32,042 nt of DNA, from positions 1 through 32,042 of the forward strand of contig CAZYDR010000041.1 of the NCBI GenBank assembly GCA_964645285.1, written 5' to 3'. Shown in pieces: positions 9,001-16,130 of this stretch. A program made the position numbers and the translations under genes. The notes below the pieces were generated by a model, which did not search any database, was not told the origin of the DNA, and saw only the letters and a list, made by a program, of their open reading frames with translations. Within the stretch, counting starts at the first letter, position 1. Every line of letters starts with the position of its first letter. The DNA is from JAYZAP01 sp964645285. GTDB taxonomy: Bacteria; Pseudomonadota; Alphaproteobacteria; JAAXGF01.

Positions 9001-9568
9001 CCCGCTCGAGTCCTACGAAGCTCATCTTGCCAAGCACAACGTCACGCCGATTTCGTCGCTCGGCACCACGACGGCCCGTTATATGTCACCTCAGATCAAG
9101 CTTGCCGGCGTCGTCGTCGGTCGCCAGGAGCGTCGCTCGGCCCTCGGCAACCGCTTCGCCTTTATCGAGTTGTCTGACCCCAGCGGATCCGTCGAGGTGG
9201 CCTTGTTTTCCGAGACTCTGGCGGCGTGCCGCGAGTTGCTGGAAGCCAATGTTCCGCTGCTCATTTCGATTAGCGTCCAGATCGAGGGCGGCGTGCCCCG
9301 GGTAACGGCGCGAAGTGTTCAGGGCCTTGATGATGCGGTCAGCGGCACGGCGGCGAATCTTGATGTTCATCTGACCGAATGCACCTGCCTCGAACGCCTG
9401 CGCACGGCTCTCGACGAGGCCGGAAAGGGTCGCGGCCGGGTACGCCTGGTGATCGAGGCCGATGATCGCGAAATCGAGATCGAACTGCCCGATGGCTATG
9501 CCATCACGCCGGCGGTCTGCATGGAGATCGGCAAGTTTCCCGGCGTGGTCGGCGTCGAGCAGGTGTAG
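6098..9568 (+). CDS. dnaE: DNA polymerase III subunit alpha
   Basis: This is the catalytic subunit of the chromosomal replicase, about 1156 residues, normal for DnaE1. The N-terminal PHP domain starts with FVHLRVHSAFSLSEGAIKI. The palm carries PGRGSGAGSVVAWAL and PDFDIDFC, whose aspartates at about 411, 413 and 415 include the metal-binding pair, and KFDFLGLKTL with Asp567 as the third. The fingers/HhH region includes GYGFNKSHAAAYALIAYQTAW. A C-terminal OB-fold region (about 990-1060) contains LAGVVVGRQERRS. The ATG at 6098 is preferred because MSHADFVHL is the usual family start; an in-frame GTG at 6080 would add six residues. Neither start has a clear Shine-Dalgarno sequence. Confidence 0.97.
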   Translation: MSHADFVHLRVHSAFSLSEGAIKIPGLVELCRKHAMPAVAISDTGNLFGAMQFSGACSSAGIQPIVGCLLPLARNDQTPVNGRPLAPDGLPVLAQNETGYGNLVKLVSKAFLEPEPGEAPHITWDDLESHSEGLIALTGGPGGPVGRLLGEAQAPAAEATLQRLEGMFPGRLYVELMRHGLDEEKRIEPALIDMAYAHDLPLVATNDVFFTDTTMFEAHEVLLCIAEGMTVSNDQRRQLSPEHYFKSPAEMRALFADLPEAIDNTMVIARRCAVGVPARDPILPPFPVSGGLSESDALRSQAEAGLAQRLESEVYTPDMDQAARDEAATRYGERLDFELGVIAKMDYPGYFLIVAEFIQWAKGEGIPVGPGRGSGAGSVVAWALTITDLDPLRFGLLFERFLNPERISMPDFDIDFCEDRRDEVIRHVQQKYGREQVAQIITFGSLRARAALRDVGRVLETPYGQVDRICKMVPNNPANPTTLAEAIESEAQIRDARDEDEAVARLLGIALKLEGLYRHASTHAAGVVIGDRPLDDLVPLYRDPRSDMPVTQFSMKDVEKAGLVKFDFLGLKTLTVLDQTCRLLCQRDIEIDLAALPLDDAATYEMLGRGDTVGVFQLEGSGMRDVLTKLKPDSFEDIIALVALYRPGPMDNIPKYIACRHGIEPVEYPHPMLENTLKETAGVIIYQEQVMEIAQVLSGYTLGQADILRRAMGKKDKDEMAAQRDTFVSGAMTNGVAEAKAGKIFDLVDKFAGYGFNKSHAAAYALIAYQTAWFKTNHPVEFFAASMSLELGNTDKLGMFRQTLIAAGIELLPPDVNHSGATFTVEFDGDGKGAVRYALGAIKNVGAQAMSALARERQDNGLFEDLFDFVGRVDPGVINKRQMENLAQAGAFDALEPNRRRVFEAAEVLMRHANAAVIEKASNQVNMFGGEDGPAVPLAPDLPEVNEWPPMARLQREYGAIGFYLSAHPLESYEAHLAKHNVTPISSLGTTTARYMSPQIKLAGVVVGRQERRSALGNRFAFIELSDPSGSVEVALFSETLAACRELLEANVPLLISISVQIEGGVPRVTARSVQGLDDAVSGTAANLDVHLTECTCLERLRTALDEAGKGRGRVRLVIEADDREIEIELPDGYAITPAVCMEIGKFPGVVGVEQV

Positions 9569-9591
9569 CTCGCCGATTAACGCCTTTTCGC

Positions 9592-9620
9592 TTGCGGCCC
9601 GGCGGCGAAAACGCTAGAAC
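9592..9620 (+). promoter_or_regulatory. Predicted sigma-70 promoter for rpsB-tsf
   Basis: TTGCGG (9592-9597) and TAGAAC (9615-9620) are separated by exactly 17 bp. The -10 hexamer is identical to the one predicted for lexA in this window, where the -35 is TTGACG at the same spacing. Transcription would start near 9627, giving a leader of about 115 nt. A hairpin-like repeat (TTTTCGC/GCGAAAA) overlaps this site but lacks a T-run, so it is better read as part of the promoter region than as a dnaE terminator. Confidence 0.5.
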
Positions 9621-9686
9621 CAGCCACCCTAAATACACACGCGGGATTTTCGGCCCATGGGTAAATCCTCATGGCGTCGCTCCGGT

Positions 9687-9703
9687 GTCCGAATAAGTCG
9701 GAC
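9687..9703 (+). other. Hairpin in the rpsB leader
   Basis: GTCCGA (9687-9692) and TCGGAC (9698-9703) form a perfect 6-bp stem with a 5-nt loop, about 20 nt before the Shine-Dalgarno GGAAAAGGA (9726-9734). S2 is known to repress its own mRNA in other proteobacteria through leader structure, so this is a candidate regulatory element. No match to a known leader family is claimed. Confidence 0.3.
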
Positions 9704-9742
9704 CACGTCCCGCGGATGTTCAACCGGAAAAGGACTGTTACC

Positions 9743-10924
9743 ATGGCTTTGCCAGCATTCTCCATGCGTCAATTGCTTGAGGCCGGTGTCCACTTTGGCC
9801 ACCAGACCCGGCGTTGGAATCCCAAGATGGCGCCGTATATCTTCGGTGTCCGCAACGAAGCTCACATTATTGATCTGCAGCAGACCACGCCAATGCTCCA
9901 TCGCGCGCTGATGATTATGCGCGACACCGTGGCCGGTGGCGGCCGCGTGCTGTTTGTCGGCACCAAGCGCCAGGCCACCGAGGTCATCGCAGAAGGCGCC
10001 AAGCGCTGTGGCCAGTTCTACGTCAACCACCGCTGGCTCGGTGGCATGATGACCAACTGGAAGACCATTTCGGTGTCGATCCGCCGGCTGCGCGATCTTG
10101 AGGAGCAGTTGCAGCAGGAACAGACCGGCCTGACCAAGAAAGAGCTGTTGGGTATGACCCGCGAGCGCGACAAGCTTGACCGGGCGCTTGGCGGCATCAA
10201 GGAGATGGGCGGATTGCCCGACGTGCTGTTCGTCATCGACACCAATAAGGAAAAGATCGCCATTGCCGAGGCCAACAAGCTTGGCATTCCCATTGTCGCG
10301 ATCATCGACAGCAACTCCGACCCGGATCCCATTGATTATCCTATTCCGGGCAACGACGACGCCATCCGCGCGGTCAATCTGTACTGCGAACTGGTGTCGA
10401 CCGCCGTCCTTGACGGTATCCAGACGGAGATGCAGGTCGGTGGCGTTGACGTCGGCGCATCGGAAGTAGCGCCGGTCGAGAACCTGCCCGAGTTGACGGC
10501 AGAGCCGGCCGCACCGGTCGCGGAGGCCGCACCGGTAGCAGAGGCGGAGCCTGAAGCCGCGGCGGAACCCGAGGCCGCTCCCGAAGCACCTGCCGAGGCG
10601 GCGCCGGCCGAAGCCGCGCCGGAACCCGAAGCTGCCGCCGAAGCGCCGGCGGTGGAAGCTCCCGCCGAAGCCACGCCGGAACCGGAGGCTGCCGCCGAAG
10701 CACAAACCGAAGAGGCTCCGGCTGAAGCCGAAGCCGCGCCAGCGGCGGATGAGGCCCCGGCCGAAGAGGCCAAGCCGAAGAAGGCTACCGCTAAACCTAA
10801 GGCGGCTACCAAGAAGGCGGCGGCGAAGCCTAAGAAGGTTGCAGCCAAGCCCAAGAAGGCTGCAGCCAAGCCCAAGAAGGCTGCAGCCAAGCCTAAGAAA
10901 GCCGCCGCCAAGGCCAAGGAATAA
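9743..10924 (+). CDS. rpsB: 30S ribosomal protein S2 with long charged C-terminal tail
   Basis: This is the small-subunit protein S2. The conserved core (residues 1 to about 235) has the family start MRQLLEAGVHFGHQTRRWNP, RVLFVGTKRQA, NHRWLGGMMTNW and IPIVAIIDSNSDP. The total length is 393 residues against about 240-260 in most bacteria. Residues about 252-343 are a low-complexity Ala/Glu/Pro acidic stretch, and about 344-393 are a Lys/Ala/Pro stretch with four AAKPKK-type repeats. The ATG at 9743 is chosen for its Shine-Dalgarno GGAAAAGGA and fit to the family start; the frame stays open upstream to 9671, but those residues do not look like S2. tsf follows after 54 bp, the usual pairing. Confidence 0.96.
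   Translation: MALPAFSMRQLLEAGVHFGHQTRRWNPKMAPYIFGVRNEAHIIDLQQTTPMLHRALMIMRDTVAGGGRVLFVGTKRQATEVIAEGAKRCGQFYVNHRWLGGMMTNWKTISVSIRRLRDLEEQLQQEQTGLTKKELLGMTRERDKLDRALGGIKEMGGLPDVLFVIDTNKEKIAIAEANKLGIPIVAIIDSNSDPDPIDYPIPGNDDAIRAVNLYCELVSTAVLDGIQTEMQVGGVDVGASEVAPVENLPELTAEPAAPVAEAAPVAEAEPEAAAEPEAAPEAPAEAAPAEAAPEPEAAAEAPAVEAPAEATPEPEAAAEAQTEEAPAEAEAAPAADEAPAEEAKPKKATAKPKAATKKAAAKPKKVAAKPKKAAAKPKKAAAKPKKAAAKAKE
10820..10903 (+). repeat. Four 21-bp tandem repeats encoding AAKPKK(A/V)
   Basis: Four successive 21-bp units (10820-10840, 10841-10861, 10862-10882, 10883-10903) encode the heptapeptide AAKPKKA or AAKPKKV in the S2 tail. Units two and three are identical in DNA, and units one and four differ from them by a few bases. 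The arrangement suggests expansion by replication slippage. The protein repeat resembles histone H1-like tails. Confidence 0.85.
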
Positions 10925-10978
10925 GGCCTTCGCATCGCCGGATATTCAGACAACCCTACGAAGATTAAGAGGTACGAC

Positions 10979-11905
10979 ATGGCCGATATTAGCGCTTCCC
11001 TGGTCAAGAGCCTGCGGGACAAGACCGGCGCCGGCATGATGGATTGCAAGAAGGCGTTGACCGAGACCGATGGCGACATCGAGGCCGCGGTCGACTGGTT
11101 GCGGAAAAACGGATTGGCCGCGGCGGCGAAGAAATCGGGCCGGGCCGCCAGCGAAGGTCTGGTAGGTATCGCCATTGATGGTTCGATCGGGGCTTTGGTG
11201 GAAATCAACGCCGAGACTGATTTCGTCGCCCGCAACGAGAGCTTCCAGGCGTTCGTCGGCGCCGTGGCGACCCTTGCCCTCGGCAGCGGTGGCGATTTCG
11301 ACACCCTGCGGACCACGGCTTTTCCCGGCGCCAGTGGTTCGGTGGAAGATCGCCAGACCGAGTTGGTTGCGACCATTGGTGAAAACATTCACTTGCGCCG
11401 TTGCGCCACGTTGAGCGTGGAGAACGGTGTTGTCGCCAGCTATATGCACGGCGCAACCGTGGCCAACCAGGGCCGTATCGGCGTGCTGGTGGCTCTCGAA
11501 TCGACCGGCGACAAGGCCGCTCTGGAAGGTCTCGGCAAGCAGATTGCCATGCATGTGGCGGCGGCCCGGCCCGAGACCGTATCGGTGGCGGACATCGACC
11601 CGGCAACCCTCAAGCGCGAGCGGAACGTGTTGGCCGATCAGGCGCGTGCTTCCGGCAAGCCCGAAGAAATCGTCGAGAAGATGGTCGAGGGCCGGTTGCG
11701 CAAGTACTACGAAGAGGTTGCCTTGCTTGAGCAGGTCTTCGTGGTCGATGGCGAAACCAAGGTTTCCAAGGTTTTGGAAGCAGCCGCTGGTGACGTGGGT
11801 GCGCCGGTGGCGATCGCCGGTTTCCTGTGCTTCGCCCTCGGTGTGGGTGTCGAGAAGGAAGAATCCGACTTCGCCGCCGAAGTCGCCGCCCAGGTGGCTG
11901 GCTAA
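10979..11905 (+). CDS. tsf: Elongation factor Ts
   Basis: This is the guanine-nucleotide exchange factor for EF-Tu, 308 residues. The N-terminal UBA-like domain contains the signature region TGAGMMDCKKAL, followed by the linker and core domain with the hallmark TDFVARNE. Further on, KIAMHV-type and VLADQAR segments and the GKPEEIVEKMVEGR helix are as expected. A good Shine-Dalgarno AAGAGG lies at 10967-10972. It is cotranscribed with rpsB. Confidence 0.97.
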   Translation: MADISASLVKSLRDKTGAGMMDCKKALTETDGDIEAAVDWLRKNGLAAAAKKSGRAASEGLVGIAIDGSIGALVEINAETDFVARNESFQAFVGAVATLALGSGGDFDTLRTTAFPGASGSVEDRQTELVATIGENIHLRRCATLSVENGVVASYMHGATVANQGRIGVLVALESTGDKAALEGLGKQIAMHVAAARPETVSVADIDPATLKRERNVLADQARASGKPEEIVEKMVEGRLRKYYEEVALLEQVFVVDGETKVSKVLEAAAGDVGAPVAIAGFLCFALGVGVEKEESDFAAEVAAQVAG

Positions 11906-12015
11906 GCTAAACGTTCTTGCCGGCGCGCTACGGGATGTGACGGCAAATCGGGTGCGGTGACGCGGGCAATGTAGTAGTCTCCTCGCGGCATGACGCTTTG
12001 GATTCGCGTTTGCCG

Positions 12016-12035
12016 ACGGCTTGTTGAGCCGTTTT
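12016..12035 (+). terminator. Weak hairpin with short T-run between tsf and pyrH
   Basis: ACGGCT (12016-12021) and AGCCGT (12027-12032) form a perfect 6-bp stem with a TGTTG loop, followed by TTTT (12032-12035). It lies in the 157-bp tsf-pyrH gap. It could be a leaky terminator or attenuator separating rpsB-tsf from the pyrH block. An alternative pairing of CCGAC (12013-12017) with GTCGG (12042-12046) is also possible, so the structure is uncertain. Confidence 0.35.
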
Positions 12036-12062
12036 CTGGACGTCGGGTGATTCGAGGTAGTG

Positions 12063-12815
12063 ATGGCGTCTTCCGTAATATATCGCCGTGTTCTCTTGAA
12101 GATTTCCGGCGAGGCCCTGATGGGGGACAAGGAATTCGGCCTTGATCCCGCCACTGTTGACCGCATCGCCGGCGAGATTGCCTCGGTCCATGCCATGGAC
12201 GTGGAAGTCGCGGTGGTCATCGGCGGCGGCAACATCTTTCGCGGCGTCTCCGGCGCTGCCGCCGGCATAGAACTGGCCACGGCTCACCATATCGGTATGC
12301 TGGCCACGGTGATCAACGCCCTGGCTATGCAGAACGCCTTGGAAAAACTCGACATTCAGACCCGGGTACAGTCGGCGATCCAGATGGACGCGGTCTGCGA
12401 GCGCTATATCCGGCGCCGCGCCGCGCGTCATATGGAAAAGGGCAGGGTCGTAATATTCGCCGCCGGTACTGGCAATCCGTTCTTCACCACGGATACCGGT
12501 GCGGCTCTGCGGGCGGTGGAAATGAATTGTGACGCCATGCTGAAGGCGACCAAGGTGGACGGGGTCTACACGGCCGATCCCAAGACCACACCGGACGCCA
12601 TACGCTACGATCACCTGAGCTATATAGACGTATTGTCCCAAGATCTCAAGGTGATGGACGCGGCGGCAATTTCCCTGGCCCGCGAGAACCGTATCCCAAT
12701 TCTGGTATTCTCCATCGACACAGACGGCGCGTTTGGCGATATTTTGCAGGGCCGAGGCAGGTTCACCGAAATCTCGGGCCAAGAAGAAATACGTGAGGGG
12801 GTACATCATGGCTGA
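12063..12815 (+). CDS. pyrH: UMP kinase
   Basis: This is the bacterial hexameric UMP kinase, converting UMP to UDP in pyrimidine nucleotide synthesis. It has 250 residues in the amino-acid-kinase fold: KISGEALMG at the N-terminus binds phosphate, GGGNIFRG follows at about residue 55-62, and the AAGTGNPFFTTDTGAALRA and ATKVDGVYTADP segments are characteristic. ATG 12063 is chosen over GTG 12060 because GAGG (12053-12056) is then 6 nt upstream. Its 3' end overlaps frr by 8 bp. Confidence 0.97.
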   Translation: MASSVIYRRVLLKISGEALMGDKEFGLDPATVDRIAGEIASVHAMDVEVAVVIGGGNIFRGVSGAAAGIELATAHHIGMLATVINALAMQNALEKLDIQTRVQSAIQMDAVCERYIRRRAARHMEKGRVVIFAAGTGNPFFTTDTGAALRAVEMNCDAMLKATKVDGVYTADPKTTPDAIRYDHLSYIDVLSQDLKVMDAAAISLARENRIPILVFSIDTDGAFGDILQGRGRFTEISGQEEIREGVHHG

Positions 12816-13365
12816 TCCGGATATCGACGACATTACCCGCCGTATGGACGGCGCGTTTGAAGTGTTGCGCCGTGAATTCCTGGGCCTGCGCACGGGCCGG
12901 GCGACACCAAGCCTGCTGGAGCCCATTGTCGTCCAGGCCTATGACAGCGAGATGCCGCTCAATCAACTGGGGTCGATCAGCGTGCCCGAGTCGCGCATGT
13001 TGAGTATTCAGGTGTGGGACAAGACCTTGGTCAAGGCAGTCGAGAAGGCCGTGATGAACGCTGGCCTGGGGCTCAACCCCATCGTCGATGGCCAACTTGT
13101 CCGTGTACCTATTCCTGAACTCAACGAGGAGCGCCGCGAAGAACTCGGCCGGGTTGCGAGGCGTTACGCGGAAGAGGCGCGGGTGGCGGTACGCAATGTC
13201 CGACGTGACGGCATGGACAAGCTCAAGCGTATGGAAAGGGACGGCGAGTTGTCCCAGGACGATCATCACTTATGGGGCGACGAAATTCAGTCTTTGACCG
13301 ATGCCCATGTGGCAAAAATCGACGAACTGCTCGAGACTAAACAACAGGACATCATGCAGGTCTAG
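12808..13365 (+). CDS. frr: Ribosome recycling factor
   Basis: This encodes RRF, which with EF-G splits post-termination ribosomes. It has 185 residues, the usual length. The N-terminal MDGAFEVLRREFLGLRTGRA and the C-terminal RRDGMDKLKRMERDGELSQDD are characteristic of the three-helix domain, with the small beta domain between them (PLNQLGSISVPESRML). The ATG at 12808 is supported by GAGGGG (12795-12800) and overlaps the pyrH stop. The frame is open upstream inside pyrH, but those residues are not RRF-like. Confidence 0.97.
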   Translation: MADPDIDDITRRMDGAFEVLRREFLGLRTGRATPSLLEPIVVQAYDSEMPLNQLGSISVPESRMLSIQVWDKTLVKAVEKAVMNAGLGLNPIVDGQLVRVPIPELNEERREELGRVARRYAEEARVAVRNVRRDGMDKLKRMERDGELSQDDHHLWGDEIQSLTDAHVAKIDELLETKQQDIMQV

Positions 13366-13368
13366 ATC

Positions 13369-14103
13369 GTGGAAGCCGCCGCATCCCTGGGTTCAAGCCC
13401 GCCGTCGCCAACCCATGTTGCCATTATCATGGATGGCAACGGGCGTTGGGCGAAGGCGCGGTCACTGCCCCGTCTGGCCGGTCATCGGCAAGGCGCCGAG
13501 GTGGTGCGCAAGACCGTCAAGAACTGCCAGGAACTGGGTATTTCGTACCTGACCTTGTTCGCCTTTTCGTCGGAAAACTGGAAACGGCCTTTGGCCGAAA
13601 TCGATGACCTCATGGGGTTGTTGCGAATTTATCTTGAGCGCGAGTTGTCGGCCCTGGTGCGCAATGGCGTGCGGTTGCGGTTCATCGGCGACCGTCAGCG
13701 CCTGCCGCGCGACATCATCACCTTGATTGATGAATCCGAACAGCGCACCCAGGACAGTGGCGGGCTGACCTTGACCATGGCGCTGAACTACGGAGGGCGG
13801 GACGAAATCGTCAGCGCCGCGCGGCTTCTCGCCGAACAAGTCGCCAGCGGCGAATTGGACCCGGAGGCTATCGACGAGGCGCATTTCGTCCGCCATCTGG
13901 ATACCGCCGACACGCCCGATCCCGACTTGCTCATCCGCACCAGTGGCGAACAGCGCATCAGCAATTTTCTGCTGTGGCAATGCGCCTATACCGAATTGGT
14001 CTTCAGCCCCGTCATGTGGCCCGACTTCGACAAAAACTATCTGGAAGACGCCATTAATGAGTTTCATCAGCGCGAACGACGCTATGGCGCAACCAGCGAG
14101 TGA
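13369..14103 (+). CDS. uppS: Undecaprenyl diphosphate synthase (cis-prenyltransferase)
   Basis: This makes the C55 carrier lipid precursor for peptidoglycan and other envelope polymers. The 244-residue protein has MDGNGRWAKARS with the catalytic Asp22, FAFSSENWKRP, and the C-terminal RTSGEQRISNFLLWQCAYTE signature. Start choice: GTG at 13369, 3 bp after the frr stop; the first ATG downstream would cut into the conserved core. It overlaps cdsA by 20 bp, indicating coupled translation. Confidence 0.96.
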   Translation: MEAAASLGSSPPSPTHVAIIMDGNGRWAKARSLPRLAGHRQGAEVVRKTVKNCQELGISYLTLFAFSSENWKRPLAEIDDLMGLLRIYLERELSALVRNGVRLRFIGDRQRLPRDIITLIDESEQRTQDSGGLTLTMALNYGGRDEIVSAARLLAEQVASGELDPEAIDEAHFVRHLDTADTPDPDLLIRTSGEQRISNFLLWQCAYTELVFSPVMWPDFDKNYLEDAINEFHQRERRYGATSE

Positions 14104-14908
14104 CGCCGGTGGCCACGGCATCGGGCTGCGCGTGGTTTCGGCGCTGATCATGGTGCTGGTTGCCTTGGGGCTGGCCTACGTCGGCGGCTTGGCGTTCAAT
14201 CTGCTGGTGCTTGGCTTGGCGGCATTGATGGCCCATGAGTGGAACGGCCTGTCGAGTGGTGGGGCCATGGCGAGCGCGGCCGCCACTGGCGGCGCGGTGG
14301 TCGGTTGCGTCGGTATCGCCGGCCTCGGTTATGGCGATGCCGGGCTTGCCGCCGCGATCCCCATAGCGGCTCTGACCATGGCCGTGGCATGGCTTGGCGG
14401 CGTGCGGTCGTTTTGGCCGCCCCTGGGCGTCATATACATCGCGGTTCCGTGCATCGCCGTCATATGGCTTCGCGCTGCGCCGAGCCTTGGCCTTGAGACC
14501 ATCGTCTGGCTGTTCGCGGTGGTCTGGGCCACGGATATCGGCGCCTATTTCGCCGGCCGTGGTATTGGCGGACCCAAGCTGGCGCCCCGCATCAGCCCCA
14601 AGAAAACCTGGGCCGGCCTTGGCGGTGGCGTTGTTGCCGCTGGCGCGGTTGGCGCTGTTACGGCGTCGGTGTTGGCGCTTCCCGGCAGCCTCGCCTTGAT
14701 TCTGTTCAGCGCCGGGTTGGCGGTGGTCGCACAGATTGGTGATTTGGCGGAATCCGGGGTTAAGCGTCACTTCGGCGCCAAGGACAGCAGCGGGCTCATC
14801 CCCGGCCACGGCGGCGTGCTCGATCGCCTCGACGGGTTGATGACCGCGGCCCCGGTGGTCGCCATTGTTGCCTTGGTCAGCAGTGACGGAGCACTGGTAT
14901 GGCGTTGA
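14084..14908 (+). CDS. cdsA: Phosphatidate cytidylyltransferase
   Basis: This is an integral membrane enzyme that makes CDP-diacylglycerol from phosphatidate and CTP, the branch point of phospholipid synthesis. About 274 residues with seven to eight hydrophobic segments. The C-terminal CdsA signature is complete: SGVKRHFGAKDSSGLIPGHG followed by GVLDRLDGL. The ATG at 14084 is preferred; an in-frame ATG at 14057 would extend further into uppS. It overlaps dxr by 10 bp. Confidence 0.95.
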   Translation: MAQPASDAGGHGIGLRVVSALIMVLVALGLAYVGGLAFNLLVLGLAALMAHEWNGLSSGGAMASAAATGGAVVGCVGIAGLGYGDAGLAAAIPIAALTMAVAWLGGVRSFWPPLGVIYIAVPCIAVIWLRAAPSLGLETIVWLFAVVWATDIGAYFAGRGIGGPKLAPRISPKKTWAGLGGGVVAAGAVGAVTASVLALPGSLALILFSAGLAVVAQIGDLAESGVKRHFGAKDSSGLIPGHGGVLDRLDGLMTAAPVVAIVALVSSDGALVWR

Positions 14909-16080
14909 CCGCCAGCGAATCTTCGACCGCACCGCGCCGGGTTACCGTACTGGGGTCGACCGGGTCGGTCGGCTGCAGCACCATCGATCTGCTTGAGCGT
15001 GAGCCCGAAGCCTATGATATCGAGGCCCTGACGGCCCATAGCAATGTCGAACGGCTTGCCGAGCAGGCGCGGCGATTGCGTCCCCGTCTTGCCGTAATTG
15101 GCGATCCGGATCGATACGGGCAGCTCAAGTCTGCCCTGGGCGGTAGTGACATTGAGGTGGCGGCGGGCGCCGACGCCTTGATCGAGGCCGCCGAACGACC
15201 TACCGATTGGGTCATGGCAGCCATTGTTGGCGCCGCTGGTTTATCGCCGACGTTGGCGGCGGTACGCCAGGGCGCCATTGTTGCCTTGGCGAACAAGGAA
15301 TCCCTGGTCTGCGCCGGTTCGCTGATGATGGCCGAAGTAGACAATAGCGGGGCCACCCTGCTGCCCGTGGATTCTGAACATAACGCCATTTTTCAGGTCT
15401 TTGATTTCGACCGCCGCGAGGCCATCGACCGCATCATTATGACCGCGTCGGGCGGGCCGTTCCGGGAATTTGATCTGGACACCATGGCCGACGTTTCGGT
15501 GGCGCAGGCGGTGGCACATCCCAATTGGGACATGGGCGCCAAGATATCAGTGGATTCCGCGACCCTCATGAACAAGGGGCTTGAACTGATTGAGGCCCAC
15601 TATTTGTTCAACCTGCCGTCGGAGCAGATTGAGGTGATAATTCATCCCCAGTCGGTAATCCACAGCCTGGTGGTCTATGTGGACGGTTCCATGCTGGCCC
15701 AGTTGGGGTCGCCGGATATGCGTATTCCCATCGCCTACACCCTTGGCTGGCCGCACCGAATTTCCACCCCGGCGACGCCTCTCGACCTGACCGAAATCGC
15801 CCGTCTGACGTTCGAAAGCCCGGATGACAAACGGTTTTCGGCAATCAATCTTTGCCGCCAGGCCTTGAAGGTGGGGGACGGCGCACCTACTATTCTTAGT
15901 GCAGCCAACGAAATCGCCGTCCAGGGTTTCATGGCCGGGCGAATTGGTTTTCTCGATATCGTACGGATTGTCGAGCGGACGTTGGAAAAGGTCCCGCTTA
16001 GCGAAATCCGCAGTTTGAACGATGTTTTTGCCATCGATATTGCGGCCCGCGAGGTCGCCGCGACTTTGATCGATAATTGA
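14899..16080 (+). CDS. dxr: 1-deoxy-D-xylulose 5-phosphate reductoisomerase
   Basis: This is the second enzyme of the MEP (non-mevalonate) isoprenoid pathway, converting DXP to MEP with NADPH and a divalent metal. 393 residues. The N-terminal NADPH-binding motif is GSTGSVGCSTIDLL. The metal/substrate site includes LLPVDSEHNAIFQ, and TASGGPFREF with NKGLELIEAHYLF follows, all standard. It supplies precursors for UppS two genes upstream. Confidence 0.97.
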   Translation: MALTASESSTAPRRVTVLGSTGSVGCSTIDLLEREPEAYDIEALTAHSNVERLAEQARRLRPRLAVIGDPDRYGQLKSALGGSDIEVAAGADALIEAAERPTDWVMAAIVGAAGLSPTLAAVRQGAIVALANKESLVCAGSLMMAEVDNSGATLLPVDSEHNAIFQVFDFDRREAIDRIIMTASGGPFREFDLDTMADVSVAQAVAHPNWDMGAKISVDSATLMNKGLELIEAHYLFNLPSEQIEVIIHPQSVIHSLVVYVDGSMLAQLGSPDMRIPIAYTLGWPHRISTPATPLDLTEIARLTFESPDDKRFSAINLCRQALKVGDGAPTILSAANEIAVQGFMAGRIGFLDIVRIVERTLEKVPLSEIRSLNDVFAIDIAAREVAATLIDN

Positions 16081-16099
16081 GCGCCCATGGGCGCACGGC

Positions 16100-16113
16100 G
16101 GCCGGAAACGGCC
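16100..16113 (+). other. GAAA-tetraloop hairpin between dxr and rseP
   Basis: GGCCG (16100-16104), loop GAAA, CGGCC (16109-16113) form a perfect 5-bp stem capped by a GNRA tetraloop. Just upstream, 16081-16094 is a perfect 14-bp palindrome (GCGCCCATGGGCGC) directly after the dxr stop. There is no T-run. The pair of structures could act in mRNA processing or stability, or as a weak terminator within the operon. Confidence 0.35.
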
Positions 16114-16130
16114 AATTTACGTGGTGAAAT

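Noticed and set aside
9582..9614. Inverted repeat TTTTCGC/GCGAAAA after dnaE as a terminator
   Set aside because: No T-run follows, and the region coincides with a better-supported promoter (TTGCGG-N17-TAGAAC).
10820..10903. Tandem repeat as a possible CRISPR or regulatory array
   Set aside because: The 21-bp units are contiguous, in frame and encode the S2 tail; there are no spacers.
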